From the NCBI GenBank assembly GCA_000708835.1, contig DF237230.1:49363-113362 (forward strand): 64,000 nucleotides of DNA. The letters run 5' to 3'. The notes beneath the pieces are model-generated. The model was not told where the DNA came from. It did no database searches and saw nothing but the letters and a program-made list of their open reading frames with translations. The stretch comes from Klebsormidium nitens. Lineage: Eukaryota > Streptophyta > Klebsormidiophyceae > Klebsormidiales > Klebsormidiaceae. Shown piece after piece: positions 1 to 12,700 of this stretch. Position 1 is the stretch's first letter; each line of letters begins with the position of its first letter. A program made the translations under genes and the position numbers.

Positions 1-704
1 AACCGGTCACTGGACCAAGGTAGCCAAACGTTCTTCCGTTGGCGGTTGCGGGCCTTCTGCTTAGCCGGAACCATTAGGGTAAGGAAGACGTGGACCGAAG
101 CTTTCAAACAATCCTTAGAGCGCCCGCCTGGTATAGAGGGCGAAGCCGATCAACGAGCCGTAACGAAACGGAGCAACAAGGAGGCTGCCAATGATTTGCC
201 TCTTATAAATCGTCAATCCAAACGTTATGGGCGCTGCGCTTTCAATCGCCAACACTACCAGAACGGCAGGTCGAGCGTCCAACGATACCGATCGTCGGCT
301 CTCAGGCACAGCCACACTAGCTCGTACGACCGCCTGGGTGATGACGTCAGCGATCAAGCACAGCGATTTGAACTGACCGCGGGCGAAAAAGCGCTCCACT
401 CTAAGTGCGTCACTTTGCATAGCTTCCGTAAGTTGTAATAGTATTTGCAGGTACTGTTGAGACGCATGGAGGCCAGGGGCGAGGGTTGTCAGTTTTCTGC
501 AAGCAGGTGGTTTCACGAATGGCCGAAACTTCCTTAGGCCATCCGAAGTTGGACCCCGGTTTCTTTGGTAAATAAGTACACTCTAAATAAACTAGCATGA
601 TACCACCTATTATCTTTTCCCGACCGACCGACCCACCCAGAAGGGGGTTAGAACCGGAAACTAGGAAGTAACTTTGACCCACCTCATGCTCGGAGAAACT
701 AAAG
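1..704. other. presumed intron of APP1, no gene seen
   Basis: This stretch precedes the first recognisable aminopeptidase exon, which begins right after an AG at 703-704. Two overlapping open frames of about 130 codons lie here on opposite strands. Neither looks like the N-terminal creatinase-like domain of aminopeptidase P or any family I know. I take it to be intron sequence of the gene that continues to the right. Confidence 0.5.
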
Positions 705-3700
705 CGTGTTTGTCGATGTGACAGCCCGCTCGTCTCCAATCACGGCTGCGAAGGCGATCAAGAACGAGGGCGAACTGGAGGGGATGCGGCAGGCGCACCT
801 GCGAGACGCGGCCGCTCTGGCCAACTTTTGGGCCTGGCTCGAGAACCTGATTGTGGATGAGAGGAAGTCCATCTCGGAGGTAAGAACAGCGGCTCTTTCG
901 CTGTTTGAATCTCTTGTCATCTTTAGTTCCGTTCGTTTTTGAGATACGGTCGCCCTAACGAACCTCTGGGCACCTGATCGTCTAAGAATAGAAGTCCATT
1001 TTGGAGGTCAGACCTGCGGCTGGTTTTTGGTGTTTCACTTACTTTGTTTCCTGCTTTAGGACAACGGCCGCCCCCGCCAAAGGTCATCACAACTGCTCTG
1101 CTCCGCTACTTCGTGTTTCATATGCTTTCGATCATATGCTTTCGATCTGCTGAGATCAGAAGCGGCCGCGCCTAAAGTATGGGCCTGGCTCGAGAAATCA
1201 GTTGTGCACGAGAAGAAGTCCGTTTCGAAGGTCAGTACAGCGGCCTTTTTCCGGTTTGCGTAAGGATGTGGAGCCAGAATAGAAAAAGTCTAATCATCGA
1301 TGGGATAGACGAGTGGTCCTGTGTCGAGATGCGGCCGCCCCCACGCTTCTCTTGGTCTCAAAGCAAGTTCACCTCGGAGCAGCACATCAGCAGACTCATG
1401 CCGATTATATCCGGTCCCACATCTGGCACTGCCATGTGATCATCGAGCAATCGCACCCACACGTTGTAGGGTTTGGCAATGACGTCCTCCTTGCTTGCGC
1501 AAAAGGCGGAGTGCTATAGCGTCGTCAATTCTCCACTGTTTTCAACATTGAAAAGCAGTAACACACATGCTTTCAGTAGTTGCGTGTGTTACTCCTAAAG
1601 AAATGGCGAAAAATGGCTTCTTTGAAAGCCTTTTGCTAGATTCTGTGCAAAGAAAGCGCTTGGTCAAGTTTCGGGTTTGTTATGCAAGATGTGGGACCGG
1701 TTATAAATGGCATGAGAGAGCGGCTCTTCTTCGCTGTTGTTGTATCATTTTGATTCTTTCACATGTTTCCTATCTCCTTAATCTTCTCTTTGCGGCAAGG
1801 CTGAAGCTAGCCAGACACCTGATCGTACAAAAGCCACCTGGAACTCTGTCTGAAGGTTTCTATTTTGAAGCTTTCGTTTTCTCTCTTTCGGGTTTGTAGC
1901 AATCGCGCGCGTTTGTTCACCCGCTCTTCTATCTACCTTCTTCTGTTACTCGCAGTGATACTGCAACCGCCTCACTGACTTTTCGCTTCAGCGTTACAGC
2001 TTTGCTTGGCGCACTGTAGTGTTTCGTGCCTGTTATTGGTATGAAGCCTAACCGTTTCTTATTCGTATAAAGCCTATTTCTTGTAAACGTCAACCTGCAG
2101 TGCTCAGTATGAAAGAGGCAATGAGCTTGGGTTGCAACCCATGCCCGTGCAGGTAGAAATTGCGGAGAAACTAGAGGGTTTCCGAAAGGAGCAGTCTGGC
2201 TTTCTGGACACGTCCTTTGACACCATCGCGGGCGCTGGACCCAACGGGGCCGTCATCCATTACCGGGCGGAAGAGGGAACATGCAGGTGGGCTCTTTGCG
2301 CTGCGAACCGCTCTTTGTGGCGCTGCTATTCGGCTACGTGGCACACAAAATTGTGACACGATCGTCAGTGTGACTGACACAGGTTCTTCCAAGGCTGCGC
2401 AAGTGTTTCTTCTTTGCTGCTTCTATTTGGCTCTCCTTCGGGCGGTGTTCGTTCTCCGCTTGGCCTGTGCAGCAACCCCGGAAGTTTTGTGTACGGCACC
2501 AACAAGAGAAGAGTTCATTGACGACCACTTCCCATTGTTCGATGCTTCGAAAAGATCGATTCACGTAGTCGCATTATGCGAGATTTGGACTGAAAGTGCG
2601 CTGTTTTGACGTTTTTGCAGAACGTTAGACAGCAGCCAGCTGTTCCTCCTCGACAGCGGCGCTCAGTACGTGGACGGAACGACTGACGTCACCCGGACGG
2701 TCCACTTCGGGGAGCCGTCGTCGCGGCAAAAGGAGGCCGTGACGAGGGTGCTGCAGGTAAGCATGACGTCAGCTGGAGGGGTCACATTCTGGTCATCTTT
2801 CTTTTGTCACGCGTTGTTGAATCCCCTCACTGGGATTTGTGAGCTAAGATCTTTTTAGTGACGAGATCTTAACGGAACGCACAGCAATACTGGCGATGAA
2901 GCAAGGCCTATCATGGTCGCGAGGAATCTGACGCTTAAGAAGCAGAGTGTGAGAACCCGTGGAAGGAGCACGCGGACTACAGTTTTCAGTTCTGGACCCG
3001 CACAACAGCTGTTACCCGGTGCGCGAGCTTCGAAAGACTCAGGTGTAGCTTGAGCGGTAACGTAGCCTTGACTAGTCTGCTCTTGACTGACTGATCGTAA
3101 CCCACCGGGGGCTCGAATACCTGGCATGCAAATACTAGACTGTGACTGGGCGGGCCAAAGCCAAGCGACCGGGTGACCAGAAAAGTAACCAGTCTTTGAG
3201 CCACGCGTACATAGACTACCAATTGGTGTGGGGGTCCAGAATTGAAAACTGTGGTCCACTTTCTCCTTCAATGGGTTCTGTGAGGCTTGTGGGCACGGTA
3301 AGACGGTATCGAACTGCGAGATTGCTGCTGCAGTGCTGGTCGTGGCGCTTGTGCTCTCTGCCCTGATTCCGACCGATGCCAGCTCCCCTGACGTCACATG
3401 CTGTCGGCCATGTTCTGCCCTTGCAGGGCATCACTTTCTGGACTCCCCAGCTGGTCTATCCGTGGTCTACCTCCATCGATATTCATCTCAAAACTCGTAA
3501 ATCCGAACCGCTGCTTGCGCTGAAAATCAAGGTCAATCCGGTTGTTGAAATGAGCGCTTTCAGCGCCCCGTCGCGGTACACAGCTCCTTTCGAGCTCTCT
3601 TTTCCCGCCCGTAAAACGGATGCAGCAAGCCAATTGTGTTCTCATTCCTTTGGGCCCTGCTCGGGGATTGGTCGCAGACACGTCTGGTATGCTGGGCTTT

Positions 3701-6700
3701 CTGCGTACGAGGCTTCAACTGCTACCATGTTCGGATTTGAGATCTTTGGCCTCGAGGAACAGCGCTTCTTGCCTACAGGGCCACATCGCGCTCGACCAAG
3801 CGGTGTTCCCGGAAAAGACGCCGGGTTTTGTGCTGGACGTGTTGGCGCGCCGGGCGCTCTGGAGCGACGGCCTGGACTACCGGCACGGTGAGCCTTTCCA
3901 TCTGTCTCTGTCATCCAATTTATCGGAAATCCTTCTTTCTGTCACGTATTATCGTCCTCTGATGCCACATGTATCATTAGTTATGGGTCAAGATGGGTGA
4001 CAGAGAGCGACAAATTTCTATGCTTGGCTTGGGGTGAGATGTAAGAAACGGCGAGAATGATAAGAGAAGCGTCTTTTGGCTTTCACTTCTTCTTTGCCAT
4101 GGGCAACACGATGTTGAGGCCGTTAGTGCCAGCATATTCTTCAGACTAGACCCATCCCCTCCCTCTAGTTGACAGACTGGGCCCTACCGCACAGCTTCAT
4201 GTGGTTTCGTCTTTTTCCCCACTTGATTGCTCTCATTGAGTACTTTGCTTTGCAACTCAAGACTCTGTCTGTGCTTTGGAAGGTCTTTTTTCTCTCCTTC
4301 TGTTGGGTATGCGGGTGAGATTCCTTCATGATTGCGGTGGGTGTGATGAGGGGTAGAGATTCACCTCAAAATAAGTGAAGTCTTGGCCCTCTTTGAGATG
4401 CCTGATCTCAATCAGCGTCTTGCCCTCATCGGCTTCTCTTTTTCTGAACACCAGTGTCGGGCGCATCCCGCACAGGAATTTCAAATCTAACGAAGCTCCT
4501 CCAGAGAGTGTTGGTTAGCGAGTTCTGTAGTGGACGAACTTGACGTGTCGTAGAGCAATTGCGTTCCCGTGAGTTGCTGTTCGTCCTTTGCACATTCTGA
4601 GACACTCTGAAAGCGTCGTTGTAATCCTGCAAAGACGCACTTGCAGTCGGGGCCCTCTCTTGAGCCGAAATCTTCCGGTTGATGCATCTGGAATGGGAAC
4701 GTGTTTGCGTATGGAGCATCTGAATATCGAAGCACAAGTAAGATAAGAAAGCCACGGCTGTGTGTGGATTTTTCAAACCATTGTCCTTTCAGAAAGTTGT
4801 GGAGGCTTACTGTGCTTACCCTGTTAGTGCCGCTGAAGGAATCCACGGCGCTTATCAAATGTGGATGATATGGCCGTTACGAGCTGAAAGTGAGTCGCAC
4901 GACTCAAGAGCGCTTTGCTGCCTCCGATGGCTGTTCGAGCCTGGGCTCCGTGCAGATTCTTTGCAATTTACCTGGCCTTTGACTTTTTCCAAGTATTATG
5001 AGTTGTTGTTATCAAAGGTCAGCCGCTTCAAGCTTGGCGGGTTCTGCAGTGTGTAAAGTTTCGTGATTACGTACTACCGCTTTGTCTGCGATTTGATTTC
5101 TGCTTTTCCTGGGCGGATGTCACATGGCTTGTCATAACGAAACGGTCCCCAGCCTGGCTGGAATGACTCGCGTTGTGTTTCTTAGAAAGACGTGGACTGA
5201 ATATTTGGGTGTTTGTCGATTGGCCGGCTAATGGATGTGAGCTGGTTGACTCAGGTGGTTAAAGCACGCATAACTGTTTTTTTCCCGTGACAGCTAATTT
5301 TCCCGCTCCGAACATCCTCTTTGTTTCAAAAAGCTGCACAGTCCTCGATCTCACAGACTCAGTACAAAGGTCAACCAACATTTTCAGGATTGTTGACAAG
5401 AACGACGGTTTCAAACGGGTTGATATGCGGACTACCACCTGACGCGTTTGACTCTGTGCAAAGACCCCTTTGCAGTGGAGGTGAGGGGTTAAAGCGGAGA
5501 GAAGCGAAATCTTTTTACTTAATCCGTCGACATTTCTGGATCCAATGTTTGGAAGTCATCCCATACAACATTCGTTATCCTTTGACTTTCAACGTTCACT
5601 AACTCCTGGCTATGACGGCAGGTCCTTGAGTTTCTTAACTCATGCTGAAGTTTGGTCTGATGCTAGGGAAGTCGTAGCGGACGTGCTCGTGCCTCTCTCT
5701 CTAGTTGTCGTCCTCCACGAGTTCAGAACATCTAGATTGATAGACTTCTGCATCCACGAGCAAGTCGCAAGTCGTAACCCTCTCTCACTTACCTTTTTCT
5801 GCAATTCTCGGTACTTAGGCCGAAACTTTGATGGACGTTTGGAGGTCGATTCTTCAAAAGCGTTTGGAAGCTCTTTCCTTGAGCCGCGATCCAGACCCAA
5901 CCCAGTCACGGCTCCGCGATTCAGTTTGCAGTTCGTCGTTGGTGCCTGTGGGTTGCTTGATCTGGGAGAGCCGCTCACTTGCGACTAAACCTGCTCAATT
6001 GCGCTTTCCTTTTCTGCACGGGCAGTTGTGGAGTGCCCGGCCTGCTCATTTGCGACCACGTGTGAATCAAGAAGCCACTAGAAGCGAGCACTCTAGCAGT
6101 GAGAGCTGTTTGGTGTTACCTAAAGACTCTCTCTTTTCAGCCGAATTGCCTTGTTCTTGCGCGCAAAGCTTTGCACTCGGAGTCGAAGCGCCTTCAAGAA
6201 GCGCTCCACGTGCTTAAGACTTTTGTCTAAAGACGCCGCTCGCTACAGTAGCATTTCGGTAAGTTCTTTTCAGCGAAGTCCGGATTGGTTCTCTTCATTG
6301 CGTTCGACGATCGGACCATTACTTGTATCTCGATGGTGATTTCCTCTCAGCTGTGTGCTGCGGGGCTAGGATGAACGACTGTGCTGTGGCTCAGCACGGG
6401 TGGGGTTCAAACTATCAGACCCATCGCAAGACTTTGGGGCGAGAAACATACGTAGAGTGGACTGTCTTTGCTACTTGGGACTTGCAGCAGATTGTTCTCT
6501 GATTTCAGCCTTGACCACATGGCGCACAGTCAGACGGACTCGCAGACAATCACACGCTGGAACGATGTACTCTTTTTCGTCTGCTTGCTTGAAGCTCTTT
6601 TAAAGTCGTGTCTGCGCAGTGGATTGTCCGAGCAACTTAGCTGACATCACCTTTGAATATGATGAGGTGCATCCAACAACTTGCGACCCGTCTTTGCACG

Positions 6701-9700
6701 GATCTATTGTCGCTTGACATAGTGTGTCAATGATCCTGAACTCGCCTGGGTGGTCCTGGCCCATCCTTACTTCAACACGTATCCATAAGTTGCCCAAACA
6801 TGCCTGGCAAGCGTTTTTGGGGGGCGTGACGTTCCTGTTCTTTCTCTTCCATGCGCTCTCTACTCTCTGCGCTTGCCCTTGTATCAACATCATCAGGGCG
6901 CTCGAGAAGAGTCAAAAGAACGGTCGTAAAGTGCGTATGCGATCTGCGTTTAATGAGGCTACGATGCCACTAACTTGGGCAAGTATCCGGCCCATCAACG
7001 TGCTGAGGTGTTGTTGGCTGATGCCAAACACTCCGACGAAAGTTCCTCTGCTTCTACTCACTGCCCGACTCTAACAGGATTGCGGTTCTCAAGATTCCCG
7101 AAATGATGCTTAACACTCCTTTTGCGCGTGTAAAGTCCCCTCCTGGTTATGAGCTGTTGCCCTGACCCTTTGCAGCTTTTCCTAAGTCATTTGACTATGT
7201 TGAGAAGTGGATTGCACTCCAATCAAGCTTTGGCACCGCTGTCAGGAAAGATTATCGCGCACCCTTACTGTGTGCTCAGTCTTTGAAACCATCCCTATCA
7301 AAGTGGGCCTGGCCTCCTTAAGCGCCGTTTCTTGGACCATGGGACAACAGACGGCCCGAGCTTTTCACTGTTTGCTTGTCAACTGACGGAATTCCTTCAA
7401 GAGAGCTCTATTGTTGCAATGGCTATGACGAAGTGAGTCACTGGCTAGCCCAATGCAATCCACTGTCTGTTCTCGGTAGGTTCTACTCAGAGGCCAGCGG
7501 AATGACTTCGAGTTAAAAGTTGGTCTCTCTGCCACTCTTGGCGTTCCGCTTCTGGCTGATTACTCGAGGATGGGCGAGGGACTTTCGGTTGTTCGGTGAC
7601 TGTAAATCCAAGTGCGGTATTCATGCACCTTGCAGCAGAGCTCAATGGTAGGCTTCTCAAAATAAATTTTCGGTTTGATGTCTCCTTTAGAAGACTCAAA
7701 GCTTGTCCGAGTATACAGGCTTCTTTGAGCGCTTCTGGTGCTATTCTCTTTGCACCATGCACCGGGAGAACGTGACCAAAGTCAACGGTTGCGGGTGCTT
7801 TGTGACGTTCGCTGGCGACTCGTGCTCTGCACATGTTGATCCAAGCTTGGTTCAAACGATGACGGAAGGTGGTGTGATATGGGCTCCTCATGCGGTGGTG
7901 ATTGAGTCACACCAAGGGCTTGGAGATACCGGTTGCGCGGTGTTTTGCAACGTTTTGCGGCACGAAAAATTCGAGCCACCTAGCGAACTGACTGCTGCCT
8001 TAAAAACAATTAACTTCTCCTCGTAGTCAATTCAAAGCAGTGCCTAAGATCCTGTTGCCCCGTATCGGACTTCAAAGGTTTTGCCACAAAGCGGCCACGC
8101 CCATGTTCATGCGTGATGGGCTTTGAATACAGGTTTTGCATTTGTTCTCTTGTGGATCGCCCCGACTTGTCAAGTCGGTAAGCGAATCCAATGAAACCCG
8201 ATGGTTGTCCTTTTCAGGTTGACGGCCATTGATGGCTTTGATGCTTGGAAAGGGCGAGGATGGATAAAACGTGGGAAACCGGCGCTACCCACATGCGCGG
8301 CCAGTCCACTGCTGATGCCACAATTTATTTAAAAAAATTCTCAAAATCGTCGTGAAAAAGGATTGTTTGGGCGCCTGACAAATTGCAGTGTTGCTAGAAA
8401 CTCTCCATAGGAGTCGGCCCTCAAAAGGTTCCGTGTCCCGAGTGTGCGACGTCACGCTTTGGTTCGCAGCATGGGCCCTTGCGCCGCTGTTACCCTGCTC
8501 TTTTTGAGAGCGGTTCTCATGTTCGATTGCCTGACTCGGTAGAAGAACGGTTATTACGCCTGGTTGAAGCTGTTTCGCCACTCGGTGATTCTTCAGTTCG
8601 TCATCCGGAGACTGACTGTGATGCACGTACTGGGCAGTTGTTGGTGGGATCCCTAAGGTTCCCATTTTTCCTCATTCTTGGAGGACGAAACCGGTGCCCG
8701 TTTCATTGTGGTTGAGTTTTGCAAGCAGCAGAGACAGAAGTCTGTCCTTTCGGGCAAGTTTTTCACACCATTTTCCCGTCACAACCGCAAGTAGGCACTG
8801 TGGGATAAAACTAGCATCTCTTAGGCGGGCGACGTGGGGCTTGTCCTGCTATGTCCAAGTATGATAGGCGCGCTTTTTCTGCGCAAATCTTTGTATCCAA
8901 CTTGGTGACCTCAGTCTTGTGAGCGGCTAGGACGAGCGTCCGACTGAGGTTTTAAGCTCATAGATGGATGAGGAGATTCCGATGCCGCTGCCTTAGAAGC
9001 ATAGGAGCGCAAAGTATAGTCTCTTAAAAAGTGTCTACGGCTTCTACCCTAGGTATTGTGCGCGCAAGTCCTTCCAGGACAGATTTCACTTTTTTTGTTT
9101 GGATGACGCGTCTTTCTTCTGCTGAATGATTCTGCTCTACTGACTAGAAGCGCGGGACCAACAACAAGCCATTTTCACGAGGACTTGGGCTGATGGCCTG
9201 ATGGAAATGTCAGCATTTCGAACGTTCGCATAAGCGTTTATTTGGCCCAGGGTTCTGGTCCCAACTCAAAGGCCAAGATGGCTTTTCTTCCGTTCGTTCT
9301 TCCTCTTTGCAGACTTGGCTAGGACGATAGTATTGCGCCGCTGCGCAATAGCTCTTCCAGCTCACGTCGCTGACGCCACCTCTACGCCACTTCCTTGTAT
9401 TTGTCGCATCTGAGCCACGTTTCTGCCGTTCGCATCCATGGGGGTCCAGCACTTTTCCAATACGCGGTGCATGCTTCCAATTGACCCCTGTACTTGCGCA
9501 AATGACGCCGGTACCACAATTCATGACTATCTTGCGTTTTTAAGATTCACCTGTTGCAGACGGCCAAGATGAGAAGCGTAGCGGGCTGGTCCACGGTCTT
9601 TATCGTGTTCTGGACAGAAGGCGATGTTTATTCCGTTATCTTGTGTAGGGGAGTTGCGATAGGCAAGGGATTGGGATGATTCGTTGCACTCAAGCTCCAT

Positions 9701-12700
9701 TCTAAGCGTGGGTTTCTCTGACTGGCAGTACCGCATTCCATTTCTGGCAGCTTCGAGCTTCTGTGTCACTTGATCGAGATGAGCCGGGCTTCGTCCCATG
9801 CCTTGATGCAAGGTCCCCGCTATTCGGTGCCCTGTATGCATTTCTGTTTCAGGCGTTCGAGGCTTGCACGTTTTCGGGGTTCTTATGGCTCAGGGTCCAA
9901 AATCGAGTTTGCATCTCGCACACACGTCTTTGCTGGCAAGGACGAAAACGCCACTGAGGTCGCCTCAGAGGGCTGCAACATTCAGGAATGCCGCCTCCAG
10001 CAACACGTCGACACCAAAGCTGGTCAAGTCTCCGCAGCGCGCGCCGCCGCAGGCTGGGTCAATTTGTCATCATTAAGCCTATAGCAGGCCATGATGAGAA
10101 GCACTTGTGCCGCCATCTAGGCACGGGTGTGCATCCTTCACTGACGCCACATAAATCACAACAGTCTGGTCAAAGCAAGCTGGTGTCAATTTTTTAAATG
10201 CTGTGATTGACGGCGTTGCGCCTGCTTCATTAAAGCTCAGGTCACCAAAATATGGGAGGCTGTCGCCAGGGTCAATTCATCAAGCTTCCACCATCGTGCT
10301 TCCGCGTCAAAACTTCTAACGTTTGTTTTTATCGGCGACTGTTCCATTTTGCTTTCGAGACTGCTAGTAGGGCGTTGCCGCGCAAGGAGGGATGTTTCTT
10401 GCCAAAGTGGCCATTGCTAAGTCACCTTTGCTTGATTAGTTCAGCTTCTCAACCCCAAATCAAAATGGGGACGCGACCTCACAAGGTCAACTCGGGACTC
10501 CTTGGTTCTGAGGTCATGGTCTAAACGTTGTACTTTGTAAGCTGAACGTTCCGATCACTGCAAATCCGTGCGAACAATTGATGTGCGCTTTGTTCCCGTC
10601 ACAAGCGCAAGTAGCCACTGTGGGTTAAACCTGCATCTCGTAGGCGGGTGACGTGGGGGTTGTGCTGCTATGTTCAAGTATGATGGGCGCGCTCTTTTTG
10701 CGCAAATCTTTGTATCCAACTTGGTGACCTCAGTCTTGTGAGCGGCTAGGACGAGCGTCCGACTGAGGTTTTAAGCTCATAGATGGATGCGGAGGTTCCG
10801 ACGCCGCTGCCTTAGAAGCGTAGGAGCGCAAAGTATAGTCTTTGAGATAAGTGTCTACGGCTTCTACCTTAGGTATTGTGCGCGCAGGTCCTTCCAGTAC
10901 AGATTTCATTTTTTGTTTGGATGACGCGTCTTTCTCTTGCTAATTGATATTGCGCTGTTGACCAGAAGCGCGGGACCAACAACAAGCCATTTTCACGAGG
11001 ACTTGGGCTGATGGCCTGATGGAAATGTCAGCAGTTCGAATGTGTGCATAAGCGGTTATTTGGCCCAGGGTTGTGGTCCCAACTCAAAGGCTGAGATAGG
11101 ATTTCTGTCGTTCAATCTTGCTCTTTGCAGACTTGGCTAGGACAAGACTGTTGCGCCGCTGCGCACTTCCATTTTGGGGTGACGCGCTGAAGCCACGTCA
11201 ACACTAACCTACTTTGTGGTTGTTCTTCCTTAAGCCACGACTTGCACCGTTTGCATCCGATTGAGGGACAGCGCTCTTCCAATACGCGGTAAAAACTTCA
11301 AGCAGCGGTCCCTGTCGTCGTACAAAAGACGGCAGTGCCAGCATGTTCCTTAACTCATCTGCTGCGATGGCCAAGATGAGAAGCGTAGCTGGCTGCTCCA
11401 CAGTCATATTTGCGCTCGAACAGAAGCCGGTCTTCACTTCTTTTTGAGAGTTGCAAATGGGAAGCGCTTGGGCTAGAGTCGTCGAAGTCAAGTTCCCTTT
11501 CTAAGCGTGGGTTTATGAGACTGGCTGGTACTGCAGTCCATCTCTGCCAGCTTCGAGCTCTTGTTTCTGCTTTTGCGTTAAGACGAGCCATGCTTCTTTT
11601 CATGCTTCTTTTCATGCTGTAATCCAAGGTCCCTGCTATCGGTGCCCTGTATGTATCTGTGTTTCAGGGGTCCCAGGCTTGCAGGGTTTCGGGACTCTTA
11701 TGACTCAGGATTCAGGATGGGTTAGGATCTGGTTGAATATGCATCTCGCACAACACGCCTCTTGCTGGCAAGGACGAAAACGCAACTGAGGGCGCCCCTC
11801 AGAGGGCTGCAACTTTTCAGGAAGGCCGCCTCCAGCACTTTGTCGACATCAAAGCTGTCCACCTTTCAAGTGGGTCAGCAATCTTTTCCTCCCCATTCTC
11901 CCGGCTCGTCGTGCGGACTCGGCCTAGTGCATCCTGTTTTCCAATCCTAGCAACATAAAAACCAGAAATGTCTCAGTTGTAACCGTCCAGATTAGGCTAT
12001 GTCCTGTCCTGAGCATGAGCACGCCGCTCTGCTTTTTCGGTTTTCACTAGCATTTATGAGACCTTCACCAGATCAACGAACCAGTCGTGATGACTTTGAA
12101 TACTTTAGAATACTCGTTTGCCCGTTTACGGAAGCGGCTGGGATGAGGTGCTGTCTGAGGACGCTCTTTCTCATGAGGAGTGACTGTCTCTGAAGCCGCT
12201 CATAAACGCCCGCGATTTGTCCTTTTTCAAGATATGATTCGATGCATCCGCAATGAGTCCGTCTAGGATTTTCGGTGACGAGCTTCAGTTCTCGTTCTCC
12301 GTGTTCAAGATACAAAACTTTGCAGAGATCAATTGAGTAAGCTCGTTGTTGACTGGTTTCTGGAGCTTGCACGTGTGCCACTCCATCAGGGTTTTGCATG
12401 TTTGCCTCTTTACTGCCTCTTCTTTTTATAGGGGGCCAGGACGAGAAAAGTTGAGAGTCTTTCGCATGGTCAAACTCATGTCCTCTGAAGCTGCCCAAAA
12501 CGAGCACATCTTAGGAGAGTCAGACAGAGCAGTACACCAATGGCTGATAAGAGGCGCAGCGTTCCCTTTGTTTTATACTAGTTCACCAAGCTGTAATTCG
12601 AAAACAGCTCCAAACTCAATACAAAACCACTGGCTTCTGTAGAAAGCCTCCTTGGTGTACGAACGCTTGCTCCCAGTTATTGCCTCTGGCTGGCGTCTCC

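Noticed and set aside
115-516. 133-codon minus-strand frame at the left edge
   Set aside because: No family resemblance; overlaps another frame of similar length on the other strand in presumed intron.
1160-1230. The exon copy at 1162 as a real alternative exon of APP1
   Set aside because: The nearest upstream AG gives the wrong phase relative to the flanking exons, and the upstream two thirds of the exon is missing; treated as a fossil.
7703-8026. 107-codon plus-strand frame inside the giant APP1 intron
   Set aside because: Not needed by aminopeptidase phase or homology and without motifs.
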